From NCBI GenBank assembly GCA_030549495.1, contig JAUIRK010000751.1, positions 62,001 through 126,000 on the forward strand: 64,000 nt of DNA. Direction: 5' to 3'. Both the position numbers and the translations under genes were made by a program. Shown in pieces: positions 12,520-24,860 of the stretch; position 1 is the stretch's first letter, and the number at the start of each line of letters is the position of its first letter. The notes beneath the pieces were generated by a model that did no database searches, was not told the DNA's origin, and worked only from the letters and a program-made list of their open reading frames with translations. This DNA is from Nectonema munidae (lineage: Eukaryota > Nematomorpha > Nectonematoida > Nectonematidae).

Positions 12520-13620
12520 CACATACACATATATACATTATACACACACTTCGACAAATTATATAACAGATATTAAAAAAACTGACGAAAAATTACAGTG
12601 AAGAAAAGATGGAATTCATTTTAAAATGAAAATAGCGTATATACTACTATTTGTTAAGATTGTAGGAGAAAAGCACGAAGGTAATAAATCAATGGTTATT
12701 TGACAGCTTTTCTTCTCTCTCTATGACTTTCTAGAATGAAATTAAAATTGATTTATCATTTTTGTGGGGTTCTCTTCTTCGTACTTTTCTTCATTTATCT
12801 TTGTTAAAAATGGATAAGAAATTATACACTATCCCTCAACCAACATGTGACTTTACCCTTAGAATCAAGAGTTGACGTTTATATTTGAGAACCCCTGGTC
12901 TAACACAAGATGACTGGATGAATAACCTATGGTGCCATTGACAGGCTGCCATCTGCTGAATAAAAACTTCAGAGTAAAACAATTTATACGGAAGATATGA
13001 ATCAAGGTATATTTCTATTTCGCCCATCAATATTATGAGCATTGAATAATGTTTACACTTTTTGCCTAACGGGAAAAAACAATTTACGATTATATACATT
13101 TCTGTATTTCGCATTCATTGTCAAAAGATGATAATGATGAAAATAATTGCTTTGATCACAAATGATTTTATATTAATTCTCATCATATGATGGGTGAATG
13201 TGTGCATTGTAATAATAAAATGCATACCCTCTTTCCAATACTAAACCGGCTGAAAATGTAGTAAGTGACAGTAATGAAAAATAATTTTATCGTGATTAGA
13301 ACATGAATATCAACATTTAAAGTTTACCTCCATTCCAGCCACTCCTCTTCGAAAACGTAAATCAAATTCTACCAAAACTTTTCTTAATGGAGCGTTACAA
13401 ACCCTTCCAAACAAAACATTAATTTACACATATCTTTGGATCTTTGGTTTATAATTTGAATTTATCGGTAGTAAAAACATTATCCTTAAATTATAAAATT
13501 ATATATTTTTTTTCCAAAGTTGCCTGTCTCAAACAAACATATTATTTATAGGTTTTATCAAAATATTTAAAAATGCATGGAAAAAACATTTTAAAAATGG
13601 TTCTAGAAATCGTAATAAGG
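12520..13620. other. AT-rich stretch with a stray hAT-like end
   Basis: No gene seen. A sequence ending at about 12,891, GAGAACCCCTG (inward CAGGGGTTCTC), resembles a hAT terminus, with no partner found. The minus frame 12,836-13,114 crosses it and looks non-coding. Confidence 0.45.
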
Positions 13621-13762
13621 TAAAGGTACCATATGGTGTTTTCATCGAGAAGGCACAATTGCGCCGCTTGTATCGAACTATGAGGAAAGCAGGCTTGATG
13701 GGGGATCGAACCCAAGACCTTGAGTTATCGAATCCAGCATCTAACCAACCCTACTCACGCTA
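13621..13762 (-). repeat. tRNA-derived SINE copy
   Basis: On the minus strand it begins AGCGTGAGTAGGGTTGGTTA. It has an A-box-like GGTTAGATGCTGG and a good B box GGTTCGATCCC at tRNA spacing, then a tRNA-unrelated body ending near the KpnI-like GGTACC. A clearly homologous copy lies on the plus strand at 32,424-32,565. This fits a Pol III SINE moved by a LINE. Confidence 0.75.
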
Positions 13763-15660
13763 TATAGGATAATAAAAGAATAAGTACAGCAGAGCAACGG
13801 CATCTGCAGATCATCAGCAAAAAAATTAACATCCTCAGCCGCGGATCATTTAAGTTTCAACATCCGCATCCGTAATTTTCAAACATTTTCCTTTTTCCTA
13901 TTACCGCAAATTTTATCGGAATTTTTGAATTTATCCAAAATTTTTATGATAAGTATTTCTCTATGATAACACATATACATACATTGATATCTTCTTTCTA
14001 AAGTTTTAAGTATAAAACTTGTGTTTACTTAGAATAACAAGTACGATATCGGCTTCCCCATAAGCTAAGGAAATTAATTCTTAGGCTTAGCAAAATTAGG
14101 AAGTAATTTTTTCAATTTTTAAAACGTTTATAGAACTCCTTGATAGGTCATGAACAAATAATAAATAAGTGAATTAGTTGAAAAGTTAATAGATTTATCA
14201 AAGTATTCAAAATAAAAGCTATCAACCATATACTGAATAGAAGTTGCCGCTAACTGCTAAGCATATGGGGAAATGCAACGAACATCACAATATCAACGAC
14301 ACAAGGCTAAACAAATAGAAAAGAGACTATTTGTTAGCTTCCGAACATTGCTGGAATAACAACATAATTTAATAATTAAATGAAAGAATATATTGAAAAT
14401 TGGACAGATACAGATTATGTATCTACTAAAAGGAACCTCGAGGGTATTTAATGACGTTTTTGAAAATATTGAATTTCAATGATTAATTTTAGTATCAATG
14501 AAAATTAAGAACTAGATAGCGATGGGGACCTTACTTTGTATCTGTAAGCGTTTACATAAATGATGCAAATTGTTTAAAAAATGCATCCAAATAGAGCTTA
14601 AGCCTCTTTGTGGAAGTGATCGCATGATTATACTCATTTCTAACTAAAATTTAAAACATTTTATTAAAGGCATGGAAAGTTCAATTTATAAATGTTACTT
14701 AAAATATATTACGTGATTGTATATATTTAGGACATCCTTAATATCAATCAATACTCAATAATCATAATGTCACTTTTTTTAGAAATTTAGGTTATTATAT
14801 CTTTGGTTAGAAAGAGAATCGAATTTGTTAAAAATATCAACGGACAAATGATGAATGTTTAAACTTCATTTTTCTTATGTTCTTTCATATCTTGGTAAAA
14901 TCTTTCGCTTGGCTTTCACTGACACCATCCAAGTTTTCAGAGAAGCAAGATAGCTGTGAATGAAGAAATTTCAATTTAAACACATTTTACATCTAATTGT
15001 TTTGAATTCGGCCAATAAATTTCATATAATTTTTTATAGTTTGAACACTTATAGTTATCCAAAAAAATCCTAGTTACATCTTTGAAATTTACCGAATATC
15101 TATATTTCAAATATCACAAAAGTTTTTAAAATTCATAGCCTTTTATTAATTTCCTGCTGTATCCTTCAGCAAAACTCCTTTTTTAATTTCAACATAGGGA
15201 AGGCAAAATATAAAATAAGTACTAAAATCCATTGGAATTTCAGACATGGCTTTCATAAACTCCTTCATAAGACGGAAATGTATGTATTCACATCAATCGA
15301 GTAGGAATAACAATATGTTTCCGTTTTTGCCATCTGTTCTTCTTCTTCCGATGAGTCTCTATTTCGGCTACCCAGTTCACACAAAAAAGGAAACTTTTGG
15401 TATCATGTGTGTTTTCCATGAGAAGCATTGAAATAATTTAATCATTACAAACCATCAAGTTATAAATATCATATTTAACTTTTTTTTTAAAACATTGATA
15501 ACACTGAACAACAAATTTCAAAAAAAAAATTTTACTGGAGATGTGTAATTTGGGTACGCTGATTTCAAAAATCATAACCGTTTTGCTGTATCACGTTAGG
15601 ATTTTCAGGAAAAGAAATATTCTCATTGCCTAGAAGTCAGGATTTCAATGAAATTTATAT
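13763..15660. other. AT-rich stretch with a diverged ATCCGC-rich repeat
   Basis: At about 13,800-14,060 a segment with ATCCGCATCCG and CAGCCGCGGATC resembles the element at 33,575-33,847 (shared block CAACATCCGCATC and TTTTCAAACATTTTC). No gene is recognised. A minus frame at about 15,280-15,400 is open and Glu-rich but matches nothing I know. Confidence 0.45.
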
Positions 15661-15710
15661 ATGTCTTTAACATGTCTATTTCGTAAAATTGTTGTTAACT
15701 TGTGTTATAT

Positions 15711-15963
15711 TTCTTTCTTTCAGATAAAGATGAGTAGGCGTTCCTGTACCAATCATCCTGACAACTTCTGTTGTGTCTGTGGTCGGTATACCAAAAAAGA
15801 TCAACAGCGAAGTATATCTACAGCAGTGAAAATGAAGGCCGCCTACTTTCACTACTTCGGGTGTAAGGTGGGGGACCAAGAACAGAGCTGGACACCACAC
15901 ATCTGCTGCACAAGCTGTCACACAACCTTGACTCAGTGGTTGGTGGGCAAGCGCGCAAGCATG
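15711..15963 (+). pseudogene. Cys-rich finger exon of a multi-copy arthropod gene family
   Basis: A pyrimidine tract and acceptor (tttctttctttcag, 15,710-15,723) precede ATG at 15,730. About 78 codons follow: MSRRSCTNHPDNFCCVCGRY, then YFGCKVGDQEQSWTPHICC and TSCHTTLTQWLVGKRASM. Two Cys clusters (FCCVCG and HICCTSC) suggest a zinc-binding module. I recognise this as the N-terminal domain of a recurrent, unnamed arthropod protein, usually followed by PFAVPMxWREP. Here the similarity ends at Met 78 without a donor, and the frame drifts into AT-rich sequence to 16,041. It is therefore probably a truncated copy, although the acceptor could serve a real exon. The C-terminal half of the same family appears separately at 23.35-24.40 kb. 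Function unknown. Confidence 0.6.
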
Positions 15964-16041
15964 CTAATTCTTTTATTAGAATATAAAATTATTTTTAGAT
16001 TTGTAAGTAAACTGGGTTTGGAATTACAAAATAACTCGTGA

Positions 16042-17661
16042 TTTAAAAATAGTCTTAAACACACTGTTCTTTAAAAGATTTTTTGCATCATGGCTACAGG
16101 TGCAGCCAATTAAAGAAATTTTAGTCTACCTATTTGTAAATGAAAGATAGACTGACACTCTTGAGACCTTGTCTTGTTAATAATATTTTATTGATTTATA
16201 GTGAAATATTAAAAAATAATTTTATGTTTGTTTATTTCCTTTTAAAAATTTAAATTTTACATATTTAAACAGCGGAGTTTTTACTAACAAAATATGGAAA
16301 TTAATATTAATTACAAAATATGGTTAATAAGTTTTACGGGTAAGTGTAAGTAAAAATTAAGGCGCGTTTTAGAAGGTAACCGCATAATTTTTTTGTGGAT
16401 CCGGGCGAGCCCGGGTATCTTTTGGCGCGTAAAACATGGTTATGGGTTAAGAATATAAGGAATCATGCAAAAAGTTTAGGACCAAGATTAGGGGAGGTAA
16501 GGGACAGGTTTCTCTCGACACGCAAAATTAAGCTTGCTTAATTGTATTTATTATTTGTCTTTCTTGGTGATCCGGCTTACCCGACAATGTTGGGACTAAT
16601 CAAAGCTGATAAAATGGCATGATGATTTAAACTAATTATTTTCAAGTTTTCTACAAGAAATGTTAAAATATGTATTATACCTTGAAAAATAAATATAAAT
16701 GATAAAAAAAAGTACGAACTTAAAATTGTAAAATTATAGTTTAGAAATTTAACAAAAATTTCTGATCTAAAATAAGATAGTTATGCCAAAATAATCTTAA
16801 TAATATTAATTTATATATCTTAATAAAGTCACACCAAAATAAAATGCAGTATACAAAATCTATTATTTAACCAGTTTGTGGGCTGGGCCTTAAATTTCTA
16901 TCAGGATGACTTATAAAAGAATCCACTAAATACCAGGATTCCATAATGGGAATCAAATTATAAATGTAAGCTAAAAAAAATTTCGTGGTTAAAAAAATAG
17001 AAAATGTGTAAAAAAACTTGAAAAATATGAAGTATAAATAACATTAGGGGATTACAAGGAATATTTTCCAATAACACACTCGAGGATTATCGATGTATTA
17101 AATACAAACTTTTAGCGAGTATTGTATTATGAAATTTAAAAGCTGAAATGAAAGATATTTTAGTCCATATTTTAAGCAGAGATAATTGTATATTTTCATT
17201 TTCTCATTGACAATCGTATTATACAAAAAAAAATGAGCCACGAGATTCATACCACTAATATATTTCCTTTAAAATAGTTTTCCTTCTTTACACAATTAGT
17301 GCAGTCACACAAGAAAAGTGGAATAATTTTTTATTTTCAATTTTCCTGACATGTCTAATTTTGTTACTCACATTTTGTATATTGCCTCTAACATGACTAT
17401 AAGTGGACGAAATGATTTCTTGTTTAATTTAAAAAAAACTGGACTATTCAGGGATATACGGTATGTATTTTCTAATCTAATGGAAGTGGGCAAAATTAAA
17501 CAGTAGGGCGGCAAGCCTAGATCACGCTAAGCCACTGAGAATTAATTTTTTTGAAAACTTGGTTATATCAACCAATTAAGTCTAGTAATAATCTATCATT
17601 TCAAATCAAATTTATTTTCGTTTATATATTTAGAAGCTTTAAATAGTTAAATATATGTTAC
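16042..17661. other. AT-rich stretch, no gene seen
   Basis: Long AT-rich DNA. One small GC-rich island near 16,400-16,430 contains GGGCGAGCCCGGG, a partial palindrome. No coding or repeat end recognised. If the kinase gene is active, this is the start of its first coding intron. Confidence 0.5.
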
Positions 17662-17765
17662 CTGCTATCGGGTAAGCACACTCTTTTACCAGTGCTAGGA
17701 GTTTTACTCTTTTCCATCGCCATTAAATAACTCACATCAGCAAGGACGGCTTCAAGATCAGCCAT
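17662..17765 (-). CDS. GRK2: First coding exon of a GRK2-type G protein-coupled receptor kinase
   Basis: The ATG is at 17,765 (minus). The exon encodes [20 protein letters not shown], then [14 protein letters not shown], and ends with a phase-2 donor AG|GTAACA at 17,661. The first 21 residues match the N-terminus of animal GRK2/Gprk1 exactly as I know it; the following stretch keeps the Lys-Arg-rich then LP(D/E) pattern. GRK2 phosphorylates activated GPCRs at the plasma membrane, and this N-terminal helix contacts the receptor and kinase domain. The full protein is about 690 residues (RGS-homology, kinase, PH). No further exon was found downstream (lower coordinates) in the window, so the first coding intron would exceed 17 kb. 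An in-frame start and canonical donor argue for a real exon, though an isolated exon copy cannot be excluded. Confidence 0.88.
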
Positions 17766-19351
17766 GAAAACCCTTCCTTGAGAAAGGAATAAAAATATAA
17801 AGGGCGGAAATCAATAGAAAAATAAATTTGGAGAAGGTAGTTCAAAATTCAAAATTAAAATTAGAAATATAATCAAGAACTTTTAATAAAAAACAATTTT
17901 TTTATTTTTAGTTAGTTTTAAAAATTTTATAAGAATTTGTATATAAAAGAATTTGTGTATTTGGAAAAAAATTAACCACTGAAAAAAATTTTAAAAGCCA
18001 AAAGTAAGATTCATCTTAATCTATAAAATTGAAATTAACACACTTTAATTAATAGGAAGCCCTATATATTCTATTGGAAATAAATATCACATATTTTAAT
18101 TATAATTCTCTCTATCTAATAAATTATTTTTTATAGTATTATCCTAAAGAAACTTCAATATCCTACTGAATTGGCTTTCTCTTTGAAGCTACGATGCACT
18201 TTATATTTTTTCAAATATTTTATTCTACCTAATTAGGGTTATTTGACACCGATGGCCAACTTGTCACATTCTCAATCATCGAGTAACGAAAAATTTTGTT
18301 AATTGCCATGTAATTTTATCCTATTGTAATAACAATAACAATCAAATAGAAACCTTATATAAAATATATATTAATTAGATAACTTTAATTTCGCTAGTAA
18401 ACATTTAAAAAATTATGATATTTAGCCTAAAAAATTCAGTTTTGTTTACTTGAGCACTATAATATCAAAATTACACTGATTTTATATTTTATATATCAAA
18501 GATTTTAAATATTTTGAAAATTTTTTTATAAAAAACTTGAAATTCTGAAAATTAAGTTTGGGCAATTTAATTTAACAAAAATTTGTGGTTGTGATTTTCT
18601 CGAAATTAAATTTCTCTAGAAAATTTCTTACTTTACTACATAATTACAATTCTATGTTTCAAATATTAATAAATATTTTTTGAAATGATAAAAATCCATT
18701 TAGTATAACGATAAATATGAACATCATAACGGAAGGTTATAACTTTTTTCTCATTTTTAATCCTCCCTTTACGTTTGTCTTTGTTGTTATATCTAATATT
18801 AGTAAATTGAAATGTTTGTAAAAAACCATTAGATTGATTTATAATAAAAGTAACATAAGCCACACAAACTCAATCTTTTATTCTAACATGATTTTAAAAT
18901 TGGATGAAATTTATAAATTGAAAATATCTTTATTTTTATTTAAATTTTAATTGATGCGATACAAGATATTTTAATATGTGGTTTATAAATAAAAAAGATA
19001 TGTTATCTTATGACTTAAGAGATCTTAATCATCTAATAAACACACCTTTTTTAGACTTAAAAGTAGTATAGAATTATGGATTGCCATATTGTCCATTTTT
19101 TAGCGAAAAATCTTAATTCTAGACATTTTATATAGCTCTTAGCCACAAATTTTTAAGTTTTGCCAATCTGTTAATTTTGCCTATTTTTGGATCTGTATTC
19201 AATAATCTATATTATAAAGAATGAAACAAGAATGATTTATATTTTTATGTAATCCAAAACAATTTACTTTTTGTATTTAAGTGTTTTTTAAAAGTATGTC
19301 ATGCAAAGATATCATATAAATATATATCGTGTGTTTTCTGTACAGTGTGTA
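17766..19351. other. Region upstream of the kinase exon; no promoter recognised
   Basis: The 5' side of the GRK2 exon on the minus strand. AT-rich, with many TATA-like strings, none distinctive. The minus frame 18,666-18,863 looks like chance. Any 5' untranslated exon cannot be placed from sequence alone. Confidence 0.45.
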
Positions 19352-19604
19352 TATGCATGTTGCAAACTTATGATTTCAAACTGATTTTAGTGTTAACCTA
19401 TTTAATAGTTATAACAACAAAAGAAATCATAGATCAATCCTTATTCATGTATTGCTTCCTTTGATATCTACTTATAAACAGCTCAGTGCAATAAGATAAG
19501 TTGCATATTGCAAACTTATGATTTCAGACTGATTTTTGTGTTAACCTGTTTAATAGTTATTCAAAAGAAATCATAGCTCAATTCTTATTGATGTATTGCT
19601 CTAA
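19352..19604. repeat. Direct duplication, ~105-bp copies 148 bp apart
   Basis: Copy one (19,352-19,457) and copy two (19,500-19,604) share TTGCAAACTTATGATTTCA, GTGTTAACCT(A/G)TTTAATAG and AAAGAAATCATAG(A/C)TCAAT with a few substitutions. The offset of 148 bp is close to the 149-bp period of the arrays at 21.6 and 28.3 kb, but the sequence is not obviously the same. Confidence 0.7.
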
Positions 19605-19865
19605 CAGTAATTTTTTATTAAATTTTGAAGGCATTCAAAGGCACAGTATTAAATACATTTTATAGAAATAGATGATAAAACACATGGGTATAATCATTTC
19701 CAGTAATATGAGTAAGACGAGAATCGTATAGTCAAATAATCTAAAGGATTTTTTGGAATAAATTTATTTTTTATTTCAATTGAAATTTTAGATGAAAGAT
19801 ATTTAGATAAAATTTCAAAACTATATTATAGTCTTAAACTTTATGTAATCTATAAAAAAGTTGAA

Positions 19866-21196
19866 AATAAATGTAATGACAATTGCAAGAAGGCTAAAAT
19901 AAAATTGGCTGTAGCAGTAAGTTGTAATTTTTCTATTATTGCTATTGACCAGGTTGTTGAAATAATTAAAGAAGAAGATAAATTTAGTATTATTAGTGAA
20001 ACAAAATTACACATAAGTAAATGCACTCAAATAGTAAAAAATGTTGTAAGTCAGACATTACAAAGTGATTTGAAAGTAAGTCTGATCGGTTTGTCCTTTT
20101 TATTGACGAAACAAATGACATTTCATTTAAAAAACATTTGTATTGTTGTAAGATTTTTTAATGAAAATATTAAAAATCCGAAATTAAAACTATTATATAA
20201 TCTGTTCTTTATATTTTGCCGCAACTGAACAATCTCTCTTTGATGTTTTGTGTTCAAAACTGCAAGAATTTAAACAATATCTTAAAAATTGCATTGGACT
20301 TGCAAGCGACAGTGCGGCATCCATGATTTGCAAAAATAATTCAGTGTGGACAAGAATTCAAAATATTTCTCCCAATTGTGTACAAATGAATTAACAATAG
20401 CCTTATGTGTTCATCATTATTTTGATTCTTAATAAAATACCTAACTTCTTTTCAAATAGTGATCTTCGAAGGGAAATATATAAAACTATCTTTGACTCTC
20501 TTAATTTTGAAAATACTTATTAAACTTCAATGCCTTTTCAGAGAATTTCAAAAACAAGATAGCTTGTTAGAGGTAAATATTATTTATTATTTTAAGTAAT
20601 TGGAACGAACTTTAGAGTTATTTTGTTTCAACAGAAAATATGTTTCAAAGTAATTCAAAATATAAAGCAAGATTAAAAATTAATTACAAGTATTTTCATT
20701 TTGCTAATCCTGTTGTGAATCAGTTCAATCTTTTTTTAGTTGATCCTTATAAGGAGTCTAAATAACTAGAATCACTGCATAAAACTTTAAAAATCGAATA
20801 TATAACTTCAATGGAATCGAAAACCTTTGAAGATATTGACTATGGAGCGAAATTTCAACTTGAATTTAATCTTTATTTAAATGAATACCTAAATTGAAAC
20901 AAAAAAAAGTTTCAATAATAGAAGAAAGATGTCGTTTATTTATTTTTGAACTTATTAAATAAATTGAATTCAGAATATCTAAAACAGCACACATTTAAAA
21001 ACCACTCATTACTCAGTCGAACTTATGTTTATGTCAAGTTGATAAAGAAAAGTTTTTGAATTTATCAATGATGTTTGTAGCTGTGAAAAAATTAGTGTCA
21101 TTGAACAGCAATATAGAAAAATAAGTTTAACTGATTGGCAAAAAGAAGATATATTTGAACTTGGAATTCCAAAAAATACACTGAAATTTTGGATAT
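19866..21196 (+). pseudogene. hAT-like transposase pseudogene (ZMYM/TTF-associated group)
   Basis: Plus strand. The block CNFSIIAIDQVVEIIKEEDK (about 19,922-19,981) matches the pre-catalytic helix NxPFxxADHLxxxLK of this hAT group. After a frame change near 20,218 comes FDVLCSKLQEF, then IGLASDSAASMICKNNSVW (about 20,291-20,350), matching the catalytic FASDGAxVMxGxxNSVW motif with its Asp. Further blocks, NCVQMN and SNSDLRREIYKTIFDSL, correspond to CIHMxCxCH and KSSxRREAYKSLF. Decayed text continues to about 21,190. It has many stops and the AT content equals the flanks, so it is old. It abuts the left arm of the inverted structure at 21,226. Confidence 0.72.
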
Positions 21197-21225
21197 GATT
21201 TTAACACTATTAGTGCTTTGTACAT

Positions 21226-22560
21226 GGCTTAATTATATCCCTTAAAATTTCGTGACTTTTCCTAAAATCGTTACCTACATCTTTTGATACAATTTTTATG
21301 ATAGTTAAATGAGCCACTTATGTCAAAACTGTCAATTAAAATTAAAAATTAAAATTTTTCAACAAAATTTTGACATTATCTGTAGTTAACCTTTCATATA
21401 ACTTAGGGTCTATATTATATACGACTTTAAAATTTATAATTATATACAGTTTTGAACGCATAACACTTTATAAATATTTTTTTTCAATAATCATAACTAA
21501 TTTTTAGAAAATGTCAATCAAAATTTTGATTGATTAGAAATATATCTAATAAAATATTCATTCAAATTTTACATAAAATATATGTTTTTATACTAAATCA
21601 GCCATACTGGTTTCATTTCTTGACTCATTTTTTACATTTAGCATTTGAAAATGCCTATAAGTGTTAATCAAATTTGCGGTTTACTTCTAAAAATTGTCTT
21701 CAAAAATATTCTCTCTAATTTTAAATGAAATATAGTTTTTTACTAAATCAACCATGCAAGTTTCATTTCTGGTCTCGGTTTTTGCTTTTAAGGTTTGAAA
21801 TTATCTGCAAGCGTCAATAAAATATGTGGTTTAAATCTAAAAACTGATTTCAAAAATATCTAAATTTTATATGAAATTATATTTTTATACCAAATCAACC
21901 ATGCTAGTTTCATCTATGCCCTCAATGTGTGCATTTATGATTTAAAATACCAATAAGTATCAATCAAATTTGCGCTTTAGTTCTAAAATTTGTCTCCAAA
22001 AATATTCATTCAAATTTTACACGAAATATATCTTTTTATACCAAATTGATCATGCTGGTTTCATTTATCAACTCAGTTTTCGCATTTAGAGGTTTTAAAA
22101 TATCTGTCAGTGACAAACAAATGTGTAATTTACGTCTAAAAACGATATCCAAAATTATTCTCTCTTATTTTAAATGAAATATAGTTTTATATCAAATCAA
22201 CCATGCTAGTTTTATTTCTGGAATCAGTTTATGCATTTAAAGGTTTTAAAATGTCTAAAAGTGTCAATCAAATTCGATTTACGTCTAATGTCTACCGAAA
22301 TATTTTTGAAATTTAAATAAAATATCTATTTTTATAACAAATTGAAGATGCTTGTTTCATTTTTAGACTCAGTTTTGGCATTTATCATTTTAAAATATCT
22401 GTAAGCTTCAATCAGGTTTGCGGTTTACTTCTAACTGCTGTCTTCAAAAAAACAAAATATCTCTTTCAAATAAAATATTTGTTTAAGTGGCAATTGAATT
22501 AGTAATGTATGTCTGAAAATCAGTTATGTAAAATTTTTTCAAAAAATCGTTGTATATTAA
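21226..22560. repeat. Left inverted arm with ~149-bp tandem array
   Basis: The outer segment 21,226-21,560 (begins GGCTTAATTATATCCCTT; contains ATCTGTAGTTAACCTT) is followed by six tandem units anchored on TTTCAT...ACTCAG at 21,611, 21,761, 21,908, 22,059, 22,210 and 22,355 (intervals 150, 147, 151, 151, 145). Units contain CAACCATGCTAGTTTCAT and AATCAAATTTGCGGTTTA. The whole arm recurs inverted at about 27,690-29,364. Confidence 0.85.
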
Positions 22561-22823
22561 TTATATAGTTAAAATATGTTTTTTTTTGTATATTTCGGCT
22601 TATAATACTTATAATACTAGAATTTTAATTATTTTCTAATAAAATAAATGTTTGGTCACTGTTTGGTCTTTTTTCAAATGAAAGTTCCACATGAAAATTT
22701 TTTTAGCATCTGGTAACCCTGATAGGATTATAAAACTCATTAATGAAGAACTAATGTTCAGGAATCTAACAAGTAATAGCTATATAACATAACATAACAT
22801 AAGTTATTAAGCGAAAATAAAAG
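22561..22823. other. AT-rich junction with (ACATA) tail
   Basis: AT-rich. At 22,780-22,802 there are four ACATA/ACATAAC repeats, read on minus as (TTATG)n directly after the LINE coding remnant, which may be the LINE's 3' repeat tail. Confidence 0.45.
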
Positions 22824-23344
22824 CTAAGTATATTTCAGTACAGAATAGAGGGTGAAGTGTGTAAAGACTTGGAAAAATATTAAATTAATCTTTGAAATAG
22901 CTTTTAAAAAATGAGCTTCAAAACGCAAAATTTTGTCGATAGTGGCTCCAAGATCGCTAATAAAGTCTCTTTTTATATCATAGCCAGCTATGTAATAGGT
23001 GACATTATTCTTTGAGCCAATTTGAAAGTGACTACATTTAGAGAAGTTAAGATCCATACCCCCAGTGTTGCACCTTTCGTACAGAGCAAAGAGAACAGTT
23101 TGTAAAGTCTTTTGAGATGTGTTTGTTAAAGCGCAGTAAATTTTAAGATAGTCTGCAAATAGTTTCTAATAAGAATAAATTTTGGAGGGCAAGTTGTTTA
23201 TGTAGAAATTGAATAACAAAGGTCCACGCAAACTACCCTGGATACAGAGCCCACGCTAACCAAAATGGGGGGGGGGGGGGGGGGGGGAGGGCTCAAAGGG
23301 GCTGAAACTATACATAATGAAAATACACACTATAAAATTTCCCT

Positions 23345-24397
23345 TTCTAGAAGCAAATTCGATCAACATCGGAAACAAGAGCTAAAGAAGGCCATAAATA
23401 TAATGAACTATTCACAGGTCTACAAAAAAAAATTTTTCTGGCAAAAAAGTCTGCTTAATTGTCGGCTTAGACTGCTAGAAAAACGAATGCTAGTACCTGG
23501 TACAAGTGTCTAGTTTTATCGTAACAGGGTAAAAGAACTACGTATCTACTTTCATTCAGAAGACCAGCTTGTTTATAGTATCGATGTAAAAGGGCTACAA
23601 CTCTCTATGGGACTACCGGCATATGATTCAAAAGATTGGAGGCTTTTTATCGATAGTTCATGGTTGGTTGATATGTGTTGATCCCAAAATGATTAACTTT
23701 CTTCTTGGCCAGCAATGAGGATACACAAAATATCCTTGTTTTCTATGCTACTGAGACAGTAGAGCTACTGAAGAACATTGGAAGAAAAAAGATTGGCCAC
23801 AGCGTTTAACACCAGGAGATAAAAATGTGATCAATAAACCTTTACTTGACAGAAATAGAATAGTGTTTCCTCCTCTACACATAAAACTTGGAGTGATGAA
23901 ACAGTTTGTAAAAGCTCTTGATCACAATGGGCAATGCTTTAGTTATATATGTTCAGCATTTCCTGGACTTAGTGAAAAAAAATTAGGAATATTTGATGGA
24001 CCTCAAATTAGAACGTTAATGAAAGATCATCATTTCTATGCAACAATGTCTAAAGAAGAGACAAGAGCTTGGACTGCGATTTGTAACACCGTGCACAATT
24101 TTCTGGGAAACAAGAAAGCTGAAAACTATAAAGAAATTGTTGAAGAGCTACTTGTCAGCTTTAGGGTCTTGGATGTAGAATGAGCATCAAGATTCATTAC
24201 TTGCATAGCCTTTGGACAAGTTTTCAGAAAATCTTGGAGATGTTAGTGAAGAACAAGGGGAACGTTTTCATAAAGATATTAAAACGATAGAAGAACGTTA
24301 TCAGGGCCGATGGGACTCAAGCATGATGGCAGATTATTGTTGGAGTTTAAGGGGAGACAACTTAGAAGTGAGATCAGCTAAGAAAAAGCGCTTTAAA
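23345..24397 (+). pseudogene. C-terminal half of a multi-copy arthropod gene family, decayed
   Basis: Plus strand. Readable blocks in order are: RLRLLEKRMLVPGTSV (about 23,463-23,510); KELRIYFHSEDQLVYSIDVK (about 23,530-23,590); DSKDWRLFIDSS; after a deletion, PKMINFLLGQQ, GYTKYPCFLC and DSRATEEHW; then a long open stretch 23,827-24,180 containing FPPLHIKLGVMKQFVKALD and GIFDGPQIRTLM. A final frame has ENLGDVSEEQGERFHKDIK and YQGRWDSSMMADYCWSL (24,215-24,350). I recognise this as the C-terminal part of the same unnamed family whose Cys-rich start resembles 15,730-15,963. In-frame stops and one or two frame changes break it. It lies inside the hAT-like element, as captured or trapped cargo. 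Function unknown. Confidence 0.7.
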
Positions 24398-24715
24398 TAA
24401 TGGTCATTTTGCATGGTTTGTTAATTTTTTGTCATGATAATCTTTTCACTTGTAAATAAATTTACATTGGACTTTATTTAAATAAATTAAATACAATAAT
24501 TTTCTATATATATATATATATAACATAAGCAAATTTTTTGAAAATCTAAAAAGCTGATGTGATGGCAAAAAACTGAACTCATATTTGAATTCTACGACTA
24601 AAACTTGGTTAGAATCAGCTGAAAAATCTTTCGCCAGAAAAATCGTGTTGACCTATGATAAAACAAAAGTGAAAGAAGAAAATCATTTTATTAACAATAT
24701 ATCATTTTTAGAGTA

Positions 24716-24860
24716 ATAAAGCTATTTACATGTCAATCATTCAGCCTTCTTATCTTTTCATTGAAATAGTTCAAAAACTCGAAAACTCTTTTAAGGTTCG
24801 AAAAACTTCTCTCACAGGATTCAGTACTGATTCCTATTATTAGAGCAGCTTGATACTCAA
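24716..24860 (-). pseudogene. hAT dimerisation-domain scrap
   Basis: Minus-strand text FEYQAALIIGISTESCERSF followed by SNLKRVFEFLNYFNEKIRR matches the hAT C-terminal pattern PxSxASCERSFSxLKxxKxxLR...RL. About 45 codons only. It sits between the gene-family fragment and the right terminus of the 23,245-25,091 element, so it may be what remains of that element's own transposase. Confidence 0.68.

Noticed and set aside
12836-13114. Minus-strand protein-coding frame
   Set aside because: It crosses a hAT-like terminus and shows no recognisable domain or splice signals.
15246-15431. Second exon of the GRK2 gene on minus
   Set aside because: The minus frame is Glu-rich and open but does not resemble the RGS-homology or kinase sequence of GRK2.
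21560-22480. CRISPR-like array
   Set aside because: Regular spacing comes from diverged 149-bp tandem satellite units, with no short identical repeats or unique spacers, in an animal genome.
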